DNA of 64,000 nucleotides, taken from Dolomedes plantarius (taxonomy: Eukaryota; Arthropoda; Arachnida; Araneae; Dolomedidae). The notes under the pieces are model-generated. The model was not told the origin of the DNA. It searched no databases and saw only the letters and a list, made by a program, of their open reading frames with translations. The position numbers and the translations under genes were made by a program. Within the stretch, counting starts at the first letter, position 1. The number at the start of each line of letters is the position of its first letter. Location: the NCBI GenBank assembly GCA_907164885.2, contig OU015501.1:25925083-25989082 (forward strand), written 5' to 3'. Of this stretch, positions 1-13,760 are shown one piece after another.

Positions 1-272
1 ATATGTCACTTTTTTAAGACTTGCTGCGATGGGGAGAGATTCTTCCTCCACATGGCCTTCAACATTATTTGCCATATCAATCATGCTAATGGTATAAAAA
101 TATGTGTCGTCCTCCTCGCCTGTCATTAGGACTCCAAATGCTAAGCTCGTCACGCAAGCGCACACCCATCCCAATGAATTTCCCTTTCATCTAGCCAGGC
201 ACTAGAATCCATTTTAATTGCTTTTGCTTTTCTTGGCTTATGTTGTCCACACTCTTTCATGTGTTGCTTGCA
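1..272 (-). CDS. Possible exon(s), unidentified
   Basis: On the minus strand a good splice acceptor (pyrimidine-rich stretch ending ATTTCTATCCTTGCAG) lies just above position 272. It is followed by 40 open codons, lysine-rich at first, ending at a TGA (152-150). A second frame is open from 186 to the window edge for 62 codons and contains a short hydrophobic stretch (GWVCACVTSLAFGVLM) followed by an acidic segment. I recognise no family. It could be the 5' edge of an exon that runs off the window, a decayed gene, or chance. The acceptor and the lysine-rich codons are seen; coding status is inference. Confidence 0.22.
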
Positions 273-394
273 CTGCAAGGATAGAAATGTAAACAGACTT
301 TAGTTCAGCAGCTTTTCCCTTCGAATCGATGGATTTGCAACCCATAAGAGAGTCTTTCGACTTAGATCCGTTTTTACCATAATGAGAACATCAG

Positions 395-1150
395 ATTGGA
401 AGTTGAATATAAAATTCAAATGCAGTTCACTTAGATGTAGTAATACTGTAAACGCAGTTAATTAAGCTGAACGGTATTTTTTTTTAAATTTTTGTTTTCT
501 AGCAGGGATTTACAACTGATTTTAATCTATGTAACATCAGATTGGAAGTTGAAAATAAAATTCAAATGCAGTTCACTTAGATGTAGTAATACTGTAAACA
601 CAGTTAATTAAGCTGAACGGTATTTTTTTTTAAATTTTTGTTTTCTAGCAGGGATTTACAACTGATTTTAATCTATGTAGCAGTGTATTTCAATACATTT
701 TAGAAAATGAAATTCAAATGCCGCTCACTTAGATGTAGTAATACTGTAAACACAGTTAATTAAGCTGAGCAGTAATTTTTTTTTATTTTTTTTTTCTAGC
801 AGGGACTTACAATTGATTTTAATCTATGTAGCAGTGTATTTCAATAAATTTTAGAAAATAAAATTCAAATGCAGTTCACTTAGATGTAGTAATACTGCAA
901 ACACAGTTAATTAAGCTGAACAGTATTTTCCTTTTCTAGCAGGGATTTACAACTGATTTGAATCTATGTAGCAGTGTATTTCAATAAATTTTAGGAAATA
1001 AAATTCAAATGCAGCTCACTTAGATGTAGTAATATTGTAAACACAGTTAATTAGCTGAACAGTAATTTTTTTTTTCTAGAAGGGATTTACAACTGATTTT
1101 AGTCTATTTCAATAGATATTAGTGTATTTCAATAAATTTTAGAAAACAAT
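395..1150. repeat. Tandem array, about 150-bp unit, 5 copies
   Basis: The phrase ATTCAAATGCAGTTCACTTA recurs near 411, 561, 711, 862 and 1002, giving spacings of about 150, 150, 151 and 141 bp. Each unit carries ATGTAGTAATACTGTAAAC, a T-run and TAGCAGGGATTTACAACTGA. The last copies are shortened in the T-run and diverge at the right end. It is a minisatellite-like or local satellite block with no coding content. Confidence 0.9.
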
Positions 1151-1309
1151 TTAGATTGAATGGGTGCTTGCTGATATCTATAATAGAATCATTCTTTATC
1201 TTCGAAAGAGCGGCTATTTACACTAGCATATCACAGTAGTTTTAATCTTTTTCAAGGAAATTATGAAAATAAAAAGTAATGCATTACCCTAATTATAAAG
1301 ATGCAGATT

Positions 1310-2085
1310 TTTCTTTATTTTCTAATTTAGTTAATACAGTGAATTTTTAACTGATTTTATGGACATCTGAAGGAATAGCTCATCGATGCGCAAAATCATT
1401 TTACTTCAACTTAAGATTTAATTCAAGATATCGCAAAAAATAATTTAAAGAGCATATTCCTAAATGAAATAACATTTTTCATCAATTTCTAATTTAGTTA
1501 ATACAGTGAATATTTCACTGATTTTATGGATATCTGGAGGAATAGCTCACTGATACGAAAAATCATTATACTTCAACTTAAGATTAAATTCAAGATATCG
1601 CAAAAAAAATTTTAAAGCGCATAATTCTTAAATGAAATAACATATATATAATTTAATAAAGCGAAAAATTCTTCTTAAAAGCTGCAATTAAAACTTTTAA
1701 AAGACAGTGCTATAACATGTCTAGTGCTATAACTATTGATGCACAAAATCATTTTACTTCAACTTAAGATTTAATTCAAGATATCGGAAAAAATAATTTA
1801 AAGAGCATAATTCCTAAATGAAATAACGTTTTTCATCAATTTCTAATTTAGTTAATACAATGAATATTTAACTGATTTTATGGATATCTGAAGGAATAAC
1901 TCACGGATACAAAAAATCATTATACTTCAACTTAAGATTTAATTCAAGATATCGCAAAAAAACATTTAAAGAGCACAATTCTAAAGTGAAATTTATGCAG
2001 ATAATTTGATACATAGAAAAATTCTTCTTGAAAGCTACAATTAAAACTGCTAAAAGGAAGTGCTATAAACCTGATAAATTAAATA
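1310..2085. repeat. Tandem array with alternating 166/186-bp units
   Basis: CTTCAACTTAAGATTTAATT with the following GATATCGCAAAA occurs near 1405, 1571, 1757 and 1925 (spacings 166, 186, 168). Odd and even copies resemble each other more than their neighbours: the block beginning TCTAATTTAGTTAATA and the AAATTCTTCTTRAAAGCT block recur every second unit. The array is therefore a dimeric, higher-order repeat of roughly 354 bp. It is unrelated in sequence to the array just before it. Confidence 0.85.
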
Positions 2086-4790
2086 TAATATCATAAACAC
2101 ATGTTTATGCACAAATAATGCCTATACTTTTCGTAAAATTGACGTTGGTATTTTTCACCTGCAACATAATACAGCATCAATTTTAGAAATGTATTTCTGA
2201 TATTTTATGCCATGCATAGAGTCTAAGAGATAGTTCTTTTTATGAAATTAACATACTAAAGAAACTTAATAAAAAAAGGCCAGAACAAATACACCGTTTC
2301 AGTTTCGGGAATCGACACTCTTCATCTGGAATACGATAAGTGTCACTGTTTGACAGTATTAAAAGTTGCACAGCTGTGACTTTTGAAGAACGGCAAATGT
2401 AGTAGCTTTTGAATATGTACCTTGTTCCAATTTATTTTTTAAAGCTGCATATTTTACTGGCTGTTTTTTTACTCTAGTGTGTTTTTATCCATAGAACATG
2501 TTCTTTTATTCTGACCTATAAAACAGAGGTTATGACTATTGAAAATTCTGAAAGAAGCTCTCTAAGCTCATTTTTTTTATTACCGAGTTAGGTCTGTTAT
2601 CTATTCTAAAACCACTGTCCATAGTTTTTGTTTGTCTCACTAAATATTTCTTATCAAAACTGCCATAAATTTTTAATAGCATAAATGAATAGGAAGTTTA
2701 ATGAGCCAGTAATCAAATTTTCAGAACTTTTCAGTTGGAAATTGGACACATATAGATGCTAATTTTCTCGCTTCATTGCTTTTAAGATTCTATTATATTC
2801 TATGATATGCATGGTTTTTAACTTTCTCATACCTTGCTATCCTGTTCCGATATGTGGTTTAATGACTCATAATAATGCTTCATGAAGAGTGGACATTCTG
2901 ATCAGTATTTTGTGCATCTATGGAAAAAGAAGCTAAAATTGTTAGACCTCGTACTTAATCATAGTGGAATTTGGTTTTTTTCTTAGCTTTAAAATAACCA
3001 ATGAATTTTATTTATCAAGAATTATAAAGTAGATGATTACTCAAAGTAATCATCAATGGGGGAAAATGTGAAATAAGATTAAATTATCAAATAATGTTTT
3101 TTCATATTCTAAAATGCTGGTATAGAGTAACGAAAGAGATTTCTCAATTTCAAAATTATGTTCGTAGCTCGTGAAATTTGAAAAATTATCTTCTAACAGC
3201 AAGAGCACACAATATCTTAATATTAGCAGCAAAATATAAGGGTAACTAGTCTAATAACCGTTTAATAGTTGTTCATCAGGTCGAAAGAGATTAGATGTGT
3301 TTGTCTCTTTGAACTATTTTCAAATGCCTTTGTGCATAGTCCATACAGAAGCATAAAGTCAATCAAACCTTACACTTAGAATCCCAATACAGAACTATTA
3401 GTTAGATCGAAACTAGTTGCCTACAGAATTTTTCATTGTGGATATTAAGAAACTGTGTGTTCGTGTTATATGTTTGTCATAGGTTTCATGTAAAGAAACA
3501 ACTTCTAATCTTAGATTCAACGTCTAATCAAGATTTCTTAAACATTTCTTTAGACCATCAGCTTATAATAGACGTGCATATGTTTCTCATTTTAATGATC
3601 TTAGTTTATCATTAATATTTATAATGTGACCTTTATCATTTAGCTAAACAATGTTTTGTAGAGTGGAGAAATTCCTCTGATCTCTTGAATACATTATTTA
3701 ATTTTCTATTAAAAGAAAGAACTAAATCGACAAGCTATAACCCTTACCTGTCGGGTGATGTTCATGTTATTTGGAATAAATAATATATATTCAAATCATT
3801 TGCAATTTCTTTTAGTTGTGCCATTCCGTAAGCGTTATTATGTAACGTCAGCTAGTTCCAATAATAAAAACAATAATTTTTTTAGAATGATAAGTTAAGT
3901 TTTGTGAATTATTTTCAGCACCACGTTTTAAAGTGCTTAATGTAGATTAAAAATGTTAAAATAATGCAATTAAAATAATATAATACCAGCAGTAGCATGC
4001 ACCAAAAAGTGCAGATGAAGAAAATTTGAGACATATTATGACTAAGCTAAATATTTTATGAATGAAATATACTTTTTATCATTTCAACTAAGCCGTGGAT
4101 AATTTTCTTAAATTTAAATGTTAAAGTTAAATTTCAATTTTCATGAACTGTAATGGAATAATATAACACATACATTAAAGTTGTAATATAACACATACAA
4201 TGAAGTGTTCATATAGGTTAATGATTTTATTCACATAATTTTTATTTATTTGATAAGTTTATATATTCACTAAAATTAATTTCAATAAATCAATGATTTT
4301 ATACAGTTAGTTCGTTTTCACTTTTTACCTTTACAAAGTTATGAAATAATAGTAAAGAAATTTGCACTACCATAATAGTTTAAAAATAGAACAATTGAAT
4401 TGACTTTAAATAACTTTTAACATTTAATAGTTACATGTGTTACTATTTAGTTTAAATTAGGGTCAACGTTGGTCATTTTTGGTAAGATCTTCCTAAACAG
4501 TAAAGTACGAGCATATCTCTAAGGATGTTATAAAAAGAAAAACCCATGATCTGAATAAAGTCTGAAGGATTTACGATCATTTTTTGCTACTTAAAGATTA
4601 ATTAGACCGGTACCTACCAAAACCAAATTCGATTCCAAACGTCTACAAAACTTGCCAACCATGGGACCCAAGCAATTAAACGCCAATACTGAATACTAGC
4701 TCTTTAGATATTCAGACATCATACCTCCGTAAAAATTATTGGAAGAAAGAGTTTAGTAGCAGCTGTAAGTGCATGTTATAATAGCCTGTC
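2086..4790. other. AT-rich DNA, nothing assignable
   Basis: No long frame, transposon terminus or RNA gene was recognised. The only local structure is a short direct repeat (TAATATAACACATACA, twice near 4155-4200). Confidence 0.5.
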
Positions 4791-5216
4791 TTAAGGCTGC
4801 TGTGTTCTAACCCTATTGAATTCGCTCACCTCAATGTTAACCTATGGAGAAAATGTATTCAAGGATTTCCGATTTGGATTGAAAGATTTTTTTTAATTGT
4901 ACTCCGTGATAGAGGAAGAAATTTTACACCTTGGGGCATTTTTCGTTTTTGACAAACATTCAAATATTATTTTTTAATTTATATTATTCGGGGGAAAAAT
5001 CTGGTATAAAATATTTTAAACACTCATAAATTCCTTTGATGGCCGAAATTTATAAAGTGAATCCTGTTTCAAGGTGCAGAAAAGTTCAGGCTATCTGAAA
5101 ATACCATTTTTATTGATTATTAGCATTTATGGAGCTGTAAATAGTAGACACATTTTTTTCCACATGTTAACATTGAGGTGAGCTAATCCAATAGGGTAAG
5201 TACTCAACAGCCTTAA
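4791..5216. mobile_element. MITE with about 53-bp inverted repeats, TTAA ends
   Basis: The left end (TTAAGGCTGCTGTGTTCTAA, then CCCTATTG and CTCACCTCAATGTTAAC) is matched by the reverse complement of the right end (TTAAGGCTGTTGAGTACTTA and the same inner blocks). TTAA stands at both outer edges, as expected for a TTAA target duplication of the piggyBac or Kolobok type, though TTAA could also be part of the inverted repeat. The 426-bp interior has no coding frame, so it is non-autonomous. Superfamily assignment is inference. Confidence 0.75.
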
Positions 5217-5274
5217 TACTAACAGCAGTTTCTGCTACGTTCACAACATCGTCCTAAACCAGATAATGGCCGAA

Positions 5275-5507
5275 TAGCGGGGGGCTATTTTTTTTAACCA
5301 GAGTCTGCTGGTTGAGGTCTCACGCATGGTTGTTGATAGCCGTTCTGAATCAGCTACAAGCTGTTGTTCTCCTGGTCAGTTAAGGCCGCGTACGGCAAAA
5401 CATGACAATACAGCTCCCAACCATCCAATCAACCTCGACAAGAAACATGGATCTTCAGAACTGCAGATGGATACTCCAATTAAGTTACTAGGGGATGAAG
5501 AATAATC
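5275..5507 (+). pseudogene. Possible tail of a retroelement frame
   Basis: One frame stays open for about 77 codons after TAG and ends at TAA (5505-5507). The peptide is rich in Ser, Arg, Pro and Lys and less AT-biased than its surroundings. It is followed by T-rich sequence with repeated TTTTAGTTTTTAG. The composition resembles the low-complexity tail of a retrotransposon polyprotein, but no diagnostic motif is present. It has no convincing start codon and may be chance. Confidence 0.2.
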
Positions 5508-7961
<2,454 letters not shown>

Positions 7962-8092
7962 TATTCTTCGGCCCCTATACTTGGTATACATGATATCCCC
8001 CCCCCCGTAAGGGAAAGATTAAACAGTCTAAGTTTTATTAAAGTGTCGTGAGAGAAATATATTCGATGATCAAACAAATGTTCCATTTACAT

Positions 8093-8307
8093 CAGTGGTT
8101 CTCAACCTTATAGCCCCACCCCCCTAGGGAGGCGTGAGGAAATGCGTTCAGGGGGGCGGGGGGCGAGCACGGATGATTATAAAAATATATACGTGTAATG
8201 TATTTTAATAGTGTCACTTACTCTTTTTAGACCTAGGGGGAGAGGGCGCAGTGCTTGAAGGGCCTCCAAAGAGGTGGCCTTAGATATAAAAAGGATGAGA
8301 ATCACTG
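8093..8307. mobile_element. hAT-type MITE
   Basis: The left terminus CAGTGGTTCTCAACCTT is mirrored by the right terminus AGGATGAGAATCACTG, the classic hAT inverted terminus. The flanking octamers are ATTTACAT and GTTTACAC, an 8-bp target duplication with two mismatches, as hAT insertion would leave. The interior is G-rich (runs of GGGGGG) and non-coding. Length is 215 bp, so it is a non-autonomous derivative. Confidence 0.8.
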
Positions 8308-9386
8308 GTTTACACAGAGATTCAACATTTATTTCTGTGTTACAATCTTCAGAAAATTTTCACATGACACACTGATTGGATATTTCGTACGTAAAAATTG
8401 TTCCTGGTTTAGTAAATTACCTTAGGTTTGCATACAAATGTTCCAGCACATTGTTACCGCCGAAAGAAAAAAGAGTTAAATCCTTCCATATTTTTTTGTG
8501 TCGGGAGAAACATCCCAAGATATTCTCAAATTGAATTTAATAAGATAGCCTCGTGGTAAAGAAGAAAGTACACAACCCTAAAAGGCAGTAATCTCGCATT
8601 AAATTTAAAAATTGCTTTTAGCCACAGAAAATACTATGTTCGATGAACGGGAATCATAAAAATAAGTTTGGTGAGCAGTAAAATCCGTTTTGTACACAAT
8701 TGTTTTGAAAGAGAGGATCTTCCTTTTAGTTTCTCTGATTGAAAGATGACATTCTTAATTTTTTTCGCTTAAGGCCTTAATTTTATGACAAACACAGACA
8801 GAAGAGAAATGAATGAATGAGTGCGAAAGTTTACTTATAACCTAAATATCTCAATTATTTATAGATTTATCATAGGAAACATGCAGTTTTTATCCTATCA
8901 CCCCACTCCATTGCACTCTTTGTAACTTTGTATTTTCTTTTTAAAAAAAAAGAAGGAAAAAGTGGCCATGTGTTAGATTATTGTATTTGAGGGGGGATTT
9001 TACGGTAATTTCCCAGCGGGGATTTCCAAATTTAATCTTGTTTTTGAACATGCATAGCTGCTAGAGGATTTAGAGAGGCAGGACGTTGATGAGACAAGGA
9101 TATCTCACCTACTCATCACTCGGGGAAATAACGGACTTAGAGGGGTAAATATGTTTACATCCAACAATAGAGATGCATTTTCAAATGCAGTTAAACAAAG
9201 GGCCCAAAGCGTAGTGTTATTTCCCAAGTGGATAAAAAAGGATAAATGAGTATGAATCCCGATTTTTGCCCTTTGGTAGTCTTAGATTTTGAATATTTTA
9301 TCTGTTTTAAAGCAACCTAATTAAAAATTTAGATGTTTGGAGTTAAATAACTTAATTTTCTAAATTTTCAAATTTAAATTTATAAA
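8308..9386. other. AT-rich DNA, nothing assignable
   Basis: No frames, termini or RNA signals recognised. Base composition is the same as the surrounding intergenic DNA. Confidence 0.5.
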
Positions 9387-9970
9387 AAAATAATAGCAGT
9401 TGGAAATTTATACTTTATGTCTATCGTAGAAGACTATTAAATGATTTACTTTATATTTTTCTCGTATGAATACCTTTAAAAGTATTATTGTCTTTAAAAA
9501 TAACGCAAGAAAAGTTAAAATTATATACTGTTTATTAATTACTTTGTTTTACTTTTTAACCATTTCAAGAGTATTGAATTCCAGTTCAGATATTTTCAGA
9601 TAGCTAACTTTCGTTACCAAATGAAAATTTAATAACTTTACGCACTAAATATACTAAACAATAATTGAAACAAAAAACTGAATAGCAAATTGGAAATTTA
9701 TACTTTATGTTTGTCGTAGAAGGCTATTAACTGACTTATTTTATGATTTTCCAGTATGAATACCTTTAAAAGTTTCATTATCTTTAAAAATAACGCAAGA
9801 AAAATTTAATTTATATACCGATTATTAAATACTTCGTTTTAATTTCTAATCATTTCAAGAGTATTGAATTCCAGTTCAGATATTTTCAGTTTGCTAACTT
9901 TCGTTACCAACTGAAAATTCAATAACTTTAGGCCCAAAGTTACTAAGTATGCTAAACAATAATTTAAAGA
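9387..9970. repeat. Tandem duplication, 290-bp unit, two copies
   Basis: TGGAAATTTATACTTTATGT begins at 9401 and again at 9691. The copies stay alignable through GAATTCCAGTTCAGATATTT and on to about 9970. Divergence is modest, so this is an old local duplication. No coding content was seen. Confidence 0.85.
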
Positions 9971-10892
9971 TTTCAATTTCGATACTCTTTGCTTCCTTTA
10001 TCGCTATTACGTATTTTATCTGCAATTAATAAACAATTAACTTAACTCTAACCTAGTGACATCTATTTAGTGACTTTAATTTATTTTTTGTTTTTTTTTA
10101 TAGATAATGTTTACTTGCAGTTTTTCTGATCTCAGCTAGATCATAGAAAGGGGAAAAAATTTATAAAATGCAGTCCTCTAAAATGCACCTCTAAGAGAAA
10201 AAATTACCATGATAAGAGGCCAGTAAAATTTTTATGAAAGAATTCTTAAAAAAATCATTTGTTGGCCGGATAAATTTTTATTGACGGTCTAAAACTAAAA
10301 AAATAGTTAATCATTTATAATAAATTATTTAAATTCTCATTTTATGCACTATGATAACAGGATTTAAATCCAATTTTTTATACACACATAAATAAATAAT
10401 TAAGAAATTTCAGCATTTTAGGAATACGATCGGTTGTAAATCGTGAAGAATGAAATTTTGTCAATTTTTTTATATAATCTGCTGTTATCAAATAATAATT
10501 TATATATTCATTATCAGATTCACCTCTAGAAACAAAATATGGTATCAGAGGTTTTATTATGAAAATTCTCTAACCTATGTATCAGTGCTACATAAAGACG
10601 AATAGAAGGATTGAAAGACAAATAGAAGGAATTATATGTACAGTACCATTAGCCTTTACATATGCTTCTGGAAATCACTGTTTCCCTTATAAGATGCTTT
10701 AAAATGAGTTTTCGTTTTCATAATGTTATTGCTTGTAGAAATATTGATTCATTTCATTTTGTTCCAACAACTTTCTGAAACACTAATCATTCACCTGAAA
10801 GAATAAAAAATATTATAGTAATATTGTCCCTAACTTATAATCTTAATACTAATATAAATCCAAAATTTATTATTTTATGTCTCACAATTATG
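9971..10892. other. AT-rich DNA, nothing assignable
   Basis: No recognisable gene or element. A small local repeat (GAATAGAAGGATT then AAATAGAAGGAATT) occurs near 10600-10632. Confidence 0.5.
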
Positions 10893-11345
10893 AAAAATTT
10901 AAAAATTAGTCTTAAATTTAGTAATTGGGATTCAGAAAATTAGAAATATCAATCATGTTCCCCGAAGTATTTTATCTAACTGGTTAAGATGATCACAACT
11001 AATGACGATCAGTTGATAACTAAGTTTTCATTAGGACAAATTATTAAAAATTAAAAAATTAGTTTTAAATTTAATAACTGTGATTCAGAAAATTAGGAAT
11101 ATCAATGTTGTTCTACGAAGTATTTTATCTAACTGGTTAAGATGATCACAACTAATGACAATCATTTGATAACTAAGTTTTCATTAGGACAAATTATTAA
11201 AAATTTAGAAATTAGTTTTAAATTTAATAACTGTGATTCCGAAAATTAGGAATATCAATGATGTTCTACGAAGTATTTTATCTAACTGGTTAAGATGATC
11301 ATAACTAATGACGATCAGTTGATAACTAAGTTTTCATTAGGACAA
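10893..11345. repeat. Tandem triplication, 153-bp unit
   Basis: GTATTTTATCTAACTGGTTA occurs at 10967, 11120 and 11273, exactly 153 bp apart. All three copies continue through GATAACTAAGTTTTCATTAG. The third copy runs into unique sequence that extends an open frame, whereas the first two run into the next repeat. Confidence 0.9.
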
Positions 11346-11534
11346 GTTATCACCATTAGACTGTCGGAACGAAATGTTTTAGAAGCAAAATGTAAACCTT
11401 ACTCTAAAGAAACAAATGATTTTGATTCAAATGTAAACCTGGCTTTAACGGTCTTTAAATCAATAAACACATCACTAAGAGAAATATTAACAGAAGCAAA
11501 ACCTAATGAAGTATTTACATTTCCCATACAGTGA
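11295..11534 (+). CDS. Unidentified short frame, possible old coding remnant
   Basis: A 79-codon frame overlaps the third 153-bp repeat and continues through less AT-biased sequence to a stop near 11534. Its residues are well mixed (Lys, Glu, Asn, Ser, Thr) with no transmembrane or repeat character. A diverged second copy of the whole block lies at about 12300-12640: the parts around ACTGGTTAAGACGATCA and GGTCTTTAAATCAATCAATG are clear, but its frame is broken by stops. No family is recognised. The first copy may be an exon or an element-derived gene remnant, or simply an open stretch. Confidence 0.25.
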   Translation: MIITNDDQLITKFSLGQVITIRLSERNVLEAKCKPYSKETNDFDSNVNLALTVFKSINTSLREILTEAKPNEVFTFPIQ

Positions 11535-12299
11535 ATATCCCATTACATAAAAAGAAGGGAAAAAAGAGAATGGATTATTTAAGAGTTGAGGAATTCGCAA
11601 GCAGAAGAAACTGCATGAATTGGGAATAGTCATTCTTCTGATTTTTTTTAATGGTATTCTGCAGTGAAATCCAGTTCGAGAATAGAAATGAGGAAAAGAA
11701 AGAAAATTTTGCAAGTCATATTTTAACTTCAAGAAAGGAAAGCTTAAGATATTAACAAAATTAACATTTTAAACTTTTTTCGTATTTCCCCGATGTACGA
11801 GTTTGGAGTCTTTCAAATCCTATACAAGACAATATAGTACGGCTGGGAAAGTCAAGGTATAATAAAATAACATTTATGTACATAAATCTTGCACTAAAAT
11901 CTAATTTTTTTTGTTTATACAAAAAGAGTCATATCTCTCAAAGAAATAAATTTATTTCATAATATCTAATACATTACAATAAATAAAAATTTTAAAATTT
12001 CGGCATTAGATGGGTAAACGAATTTTGAAAGTGGATTATTTTAGATACTCATGGCAAAGTTTGGAACAACAACTTCATAAATGAACAATAAGATATATTT
12101 TAAGTAAAAAGAGTAAATGAGATTTTTCCAGATTTGACATCTAAACGAATGTATCTTTTTTCCAAAGATTAATCCTGGAACCTGTGATCTATTATGTAAG
12201 TGCCATTAGACTGGGGCAGTGGATAATTCACATATTAAAAATTCTAAATTCTAAATCTTTCTTGTTAATGATTTGGAAGGGATACTGGGATGCGGAATA

Positions 12300-12640
12300 T
12301 CACCTTAAATAATAATTAAATGATTTAAAATCATTTTCAAAAGTCTGAAATCGAAACTGTTGGTAAAACTAATAAAATTTTCCAAAGTATTTTATACAAC
12401 TGGTTAAGACGATCAAAAATATCAATGATCAAATGATACCTGATTTTTCACATTTCAGTAAGTAAGAGCCATGAGACTATCCAAATAAAATGTTTATAAT
12501 GTAAAAATAAGCATTTTTATAAAAGGTCTTTAAATCAATCAATGCATCACTAAAAGAAATATCAACAGACATAAAATCTTATAAAGTGTTTATATTTTTC
12601 ATACAACAAATACCGCATTACTGAAAAAAAGAGGAAATCG
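12300..12640 (+). repeat. Diverged second copy of the 11.2-11.57 kb block
   Basis: Similarity to 11220-11570 runs from the TATTTTATACAACTGGTTAA region through CATCACTAAAAGAAATATC to the ATACCGCATTACTG end. The matching frame is destroyed by stops. The two copies are about 1.1 kb apart in the same orientation. Confidence 0.65.
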
Positions 12641-12780
12641 GAAATGAATTTTTTAATGTCCACCTATCTAAAGACTCCTCTATTCTATTTTTTCTAAGAA
12701 AAATTAATTGTTCCTTTAGAGAGATAAATCACAGTTTTCTAATTTCAACTCCTGTTTGATAACTAAAATTTTAAGAGGAA

Positions 12781-13235
12781 TATACTCTACAATCGAAGCC
12801 GTGAAAATCTGAAATGTTCCAAAGGAAATTAAACTTTTGTCCAATTCACTAATCATCTTACGAAATTCTGAGCTTATATTTTCATAGTGTTCATCACGGC
12901 TAATTTTGTTTTAATGTAAAAATGACAGCACTTTTCCCAGAAAATACAAACATATCTGTGACGGAAACCGAACTGCTTACATGTCATGGTTCACCGCACT
13001 GTGTCTGCTTCAGGTTTTTTAGATTTGTTTAACTCAGATTATCAGCCAACAGGCAATGTTCTCGATTACAAAATATGGCATCGTAACGCCTTACGAGATG
13101 GTGGACCTCGATGACTCCCACATTTCAAGGCACTTTTCATGATTTTTCTAAAATACTAAAAGTAAATAATCCGTCGTGAACATTATGAAAATATAAGCTC
13201 AGAGCATTTCAGATTTTCAAGGCTTCGATTGTAGA

Positions 13236-13238
<3 letters not shown>
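12781..13238. mobile_element. Foldback/MITE with long inverted ends
   Basis: The left end TATACTCTACAATCGAAGCC, continuing GTGAAAATCTGAAATG, is the reverse complement of the right end at 13203-13238. A second inner block (TCTGAGCTTATATTTTCATA) is also inverted between the arms. The left arm has about 50 bp more than the right. The right end runs directly into a (TA)n tract, so a TA target duplication cannot be separated from the microsatellite. No transposase remains. Confidence 0.7.

Positions 13239-13298
<60 letters not shown>
13237..13298. repeat. (TA)n microsatellite
   Basis: About 30 TA units directly adjoining the right end of the foldback element. Confidence 0.97.
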
Positions 13299-13300
<2 letters not shown>

Positions 13301-13689
13301 CTCTTTATAAAATTTAAATTATCTATTATGTTGGAACAGAATTTTCATTTACGTTTTAAATAAGAACAAAGAAAATTTCAGAGAATATGTCATTTTTCAT
13401 TCATTGAAAACAGGGAAATCATTCTAAAAAGTATTTGAAATGCCTCCAAAATCATGGAGAACTTGCTGTAGGTCTGTATATTTAATGCGTTTTCACTGCA
13501 TATGGTACTACAGAATTTTGAGATATTCTTCAGCAAAATATGAATTTAGGCTACCCTCAAAATCTAATCAATCTAGTGAAAATGGAGAATTCTCGTATAC
13601 TCAAACGGAAAAGAATTTAATCTTTATGACATGAAGCAGTCATTCTCTTAATCTATTTAGAAATTTAATTTGAATTTAAAGAATCATTC

Positions 13690-13760
13690 CAGTACCTCGA
13701 CTACTCCCACATTCCAAGGCACTTTTCATGATTTTTCTAAAATACTAAAAGTAAATTGAA
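13690..13760. repeat. Fragment related to the foldback element
   Basis: CACTTTTCATGATTTTTCTA with flanking ACTCCCACATT repeats sequence found at 13107-13170 inside the foldback element, in the same orientation. It shows the family is present more than once. Confidence 0.75.
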
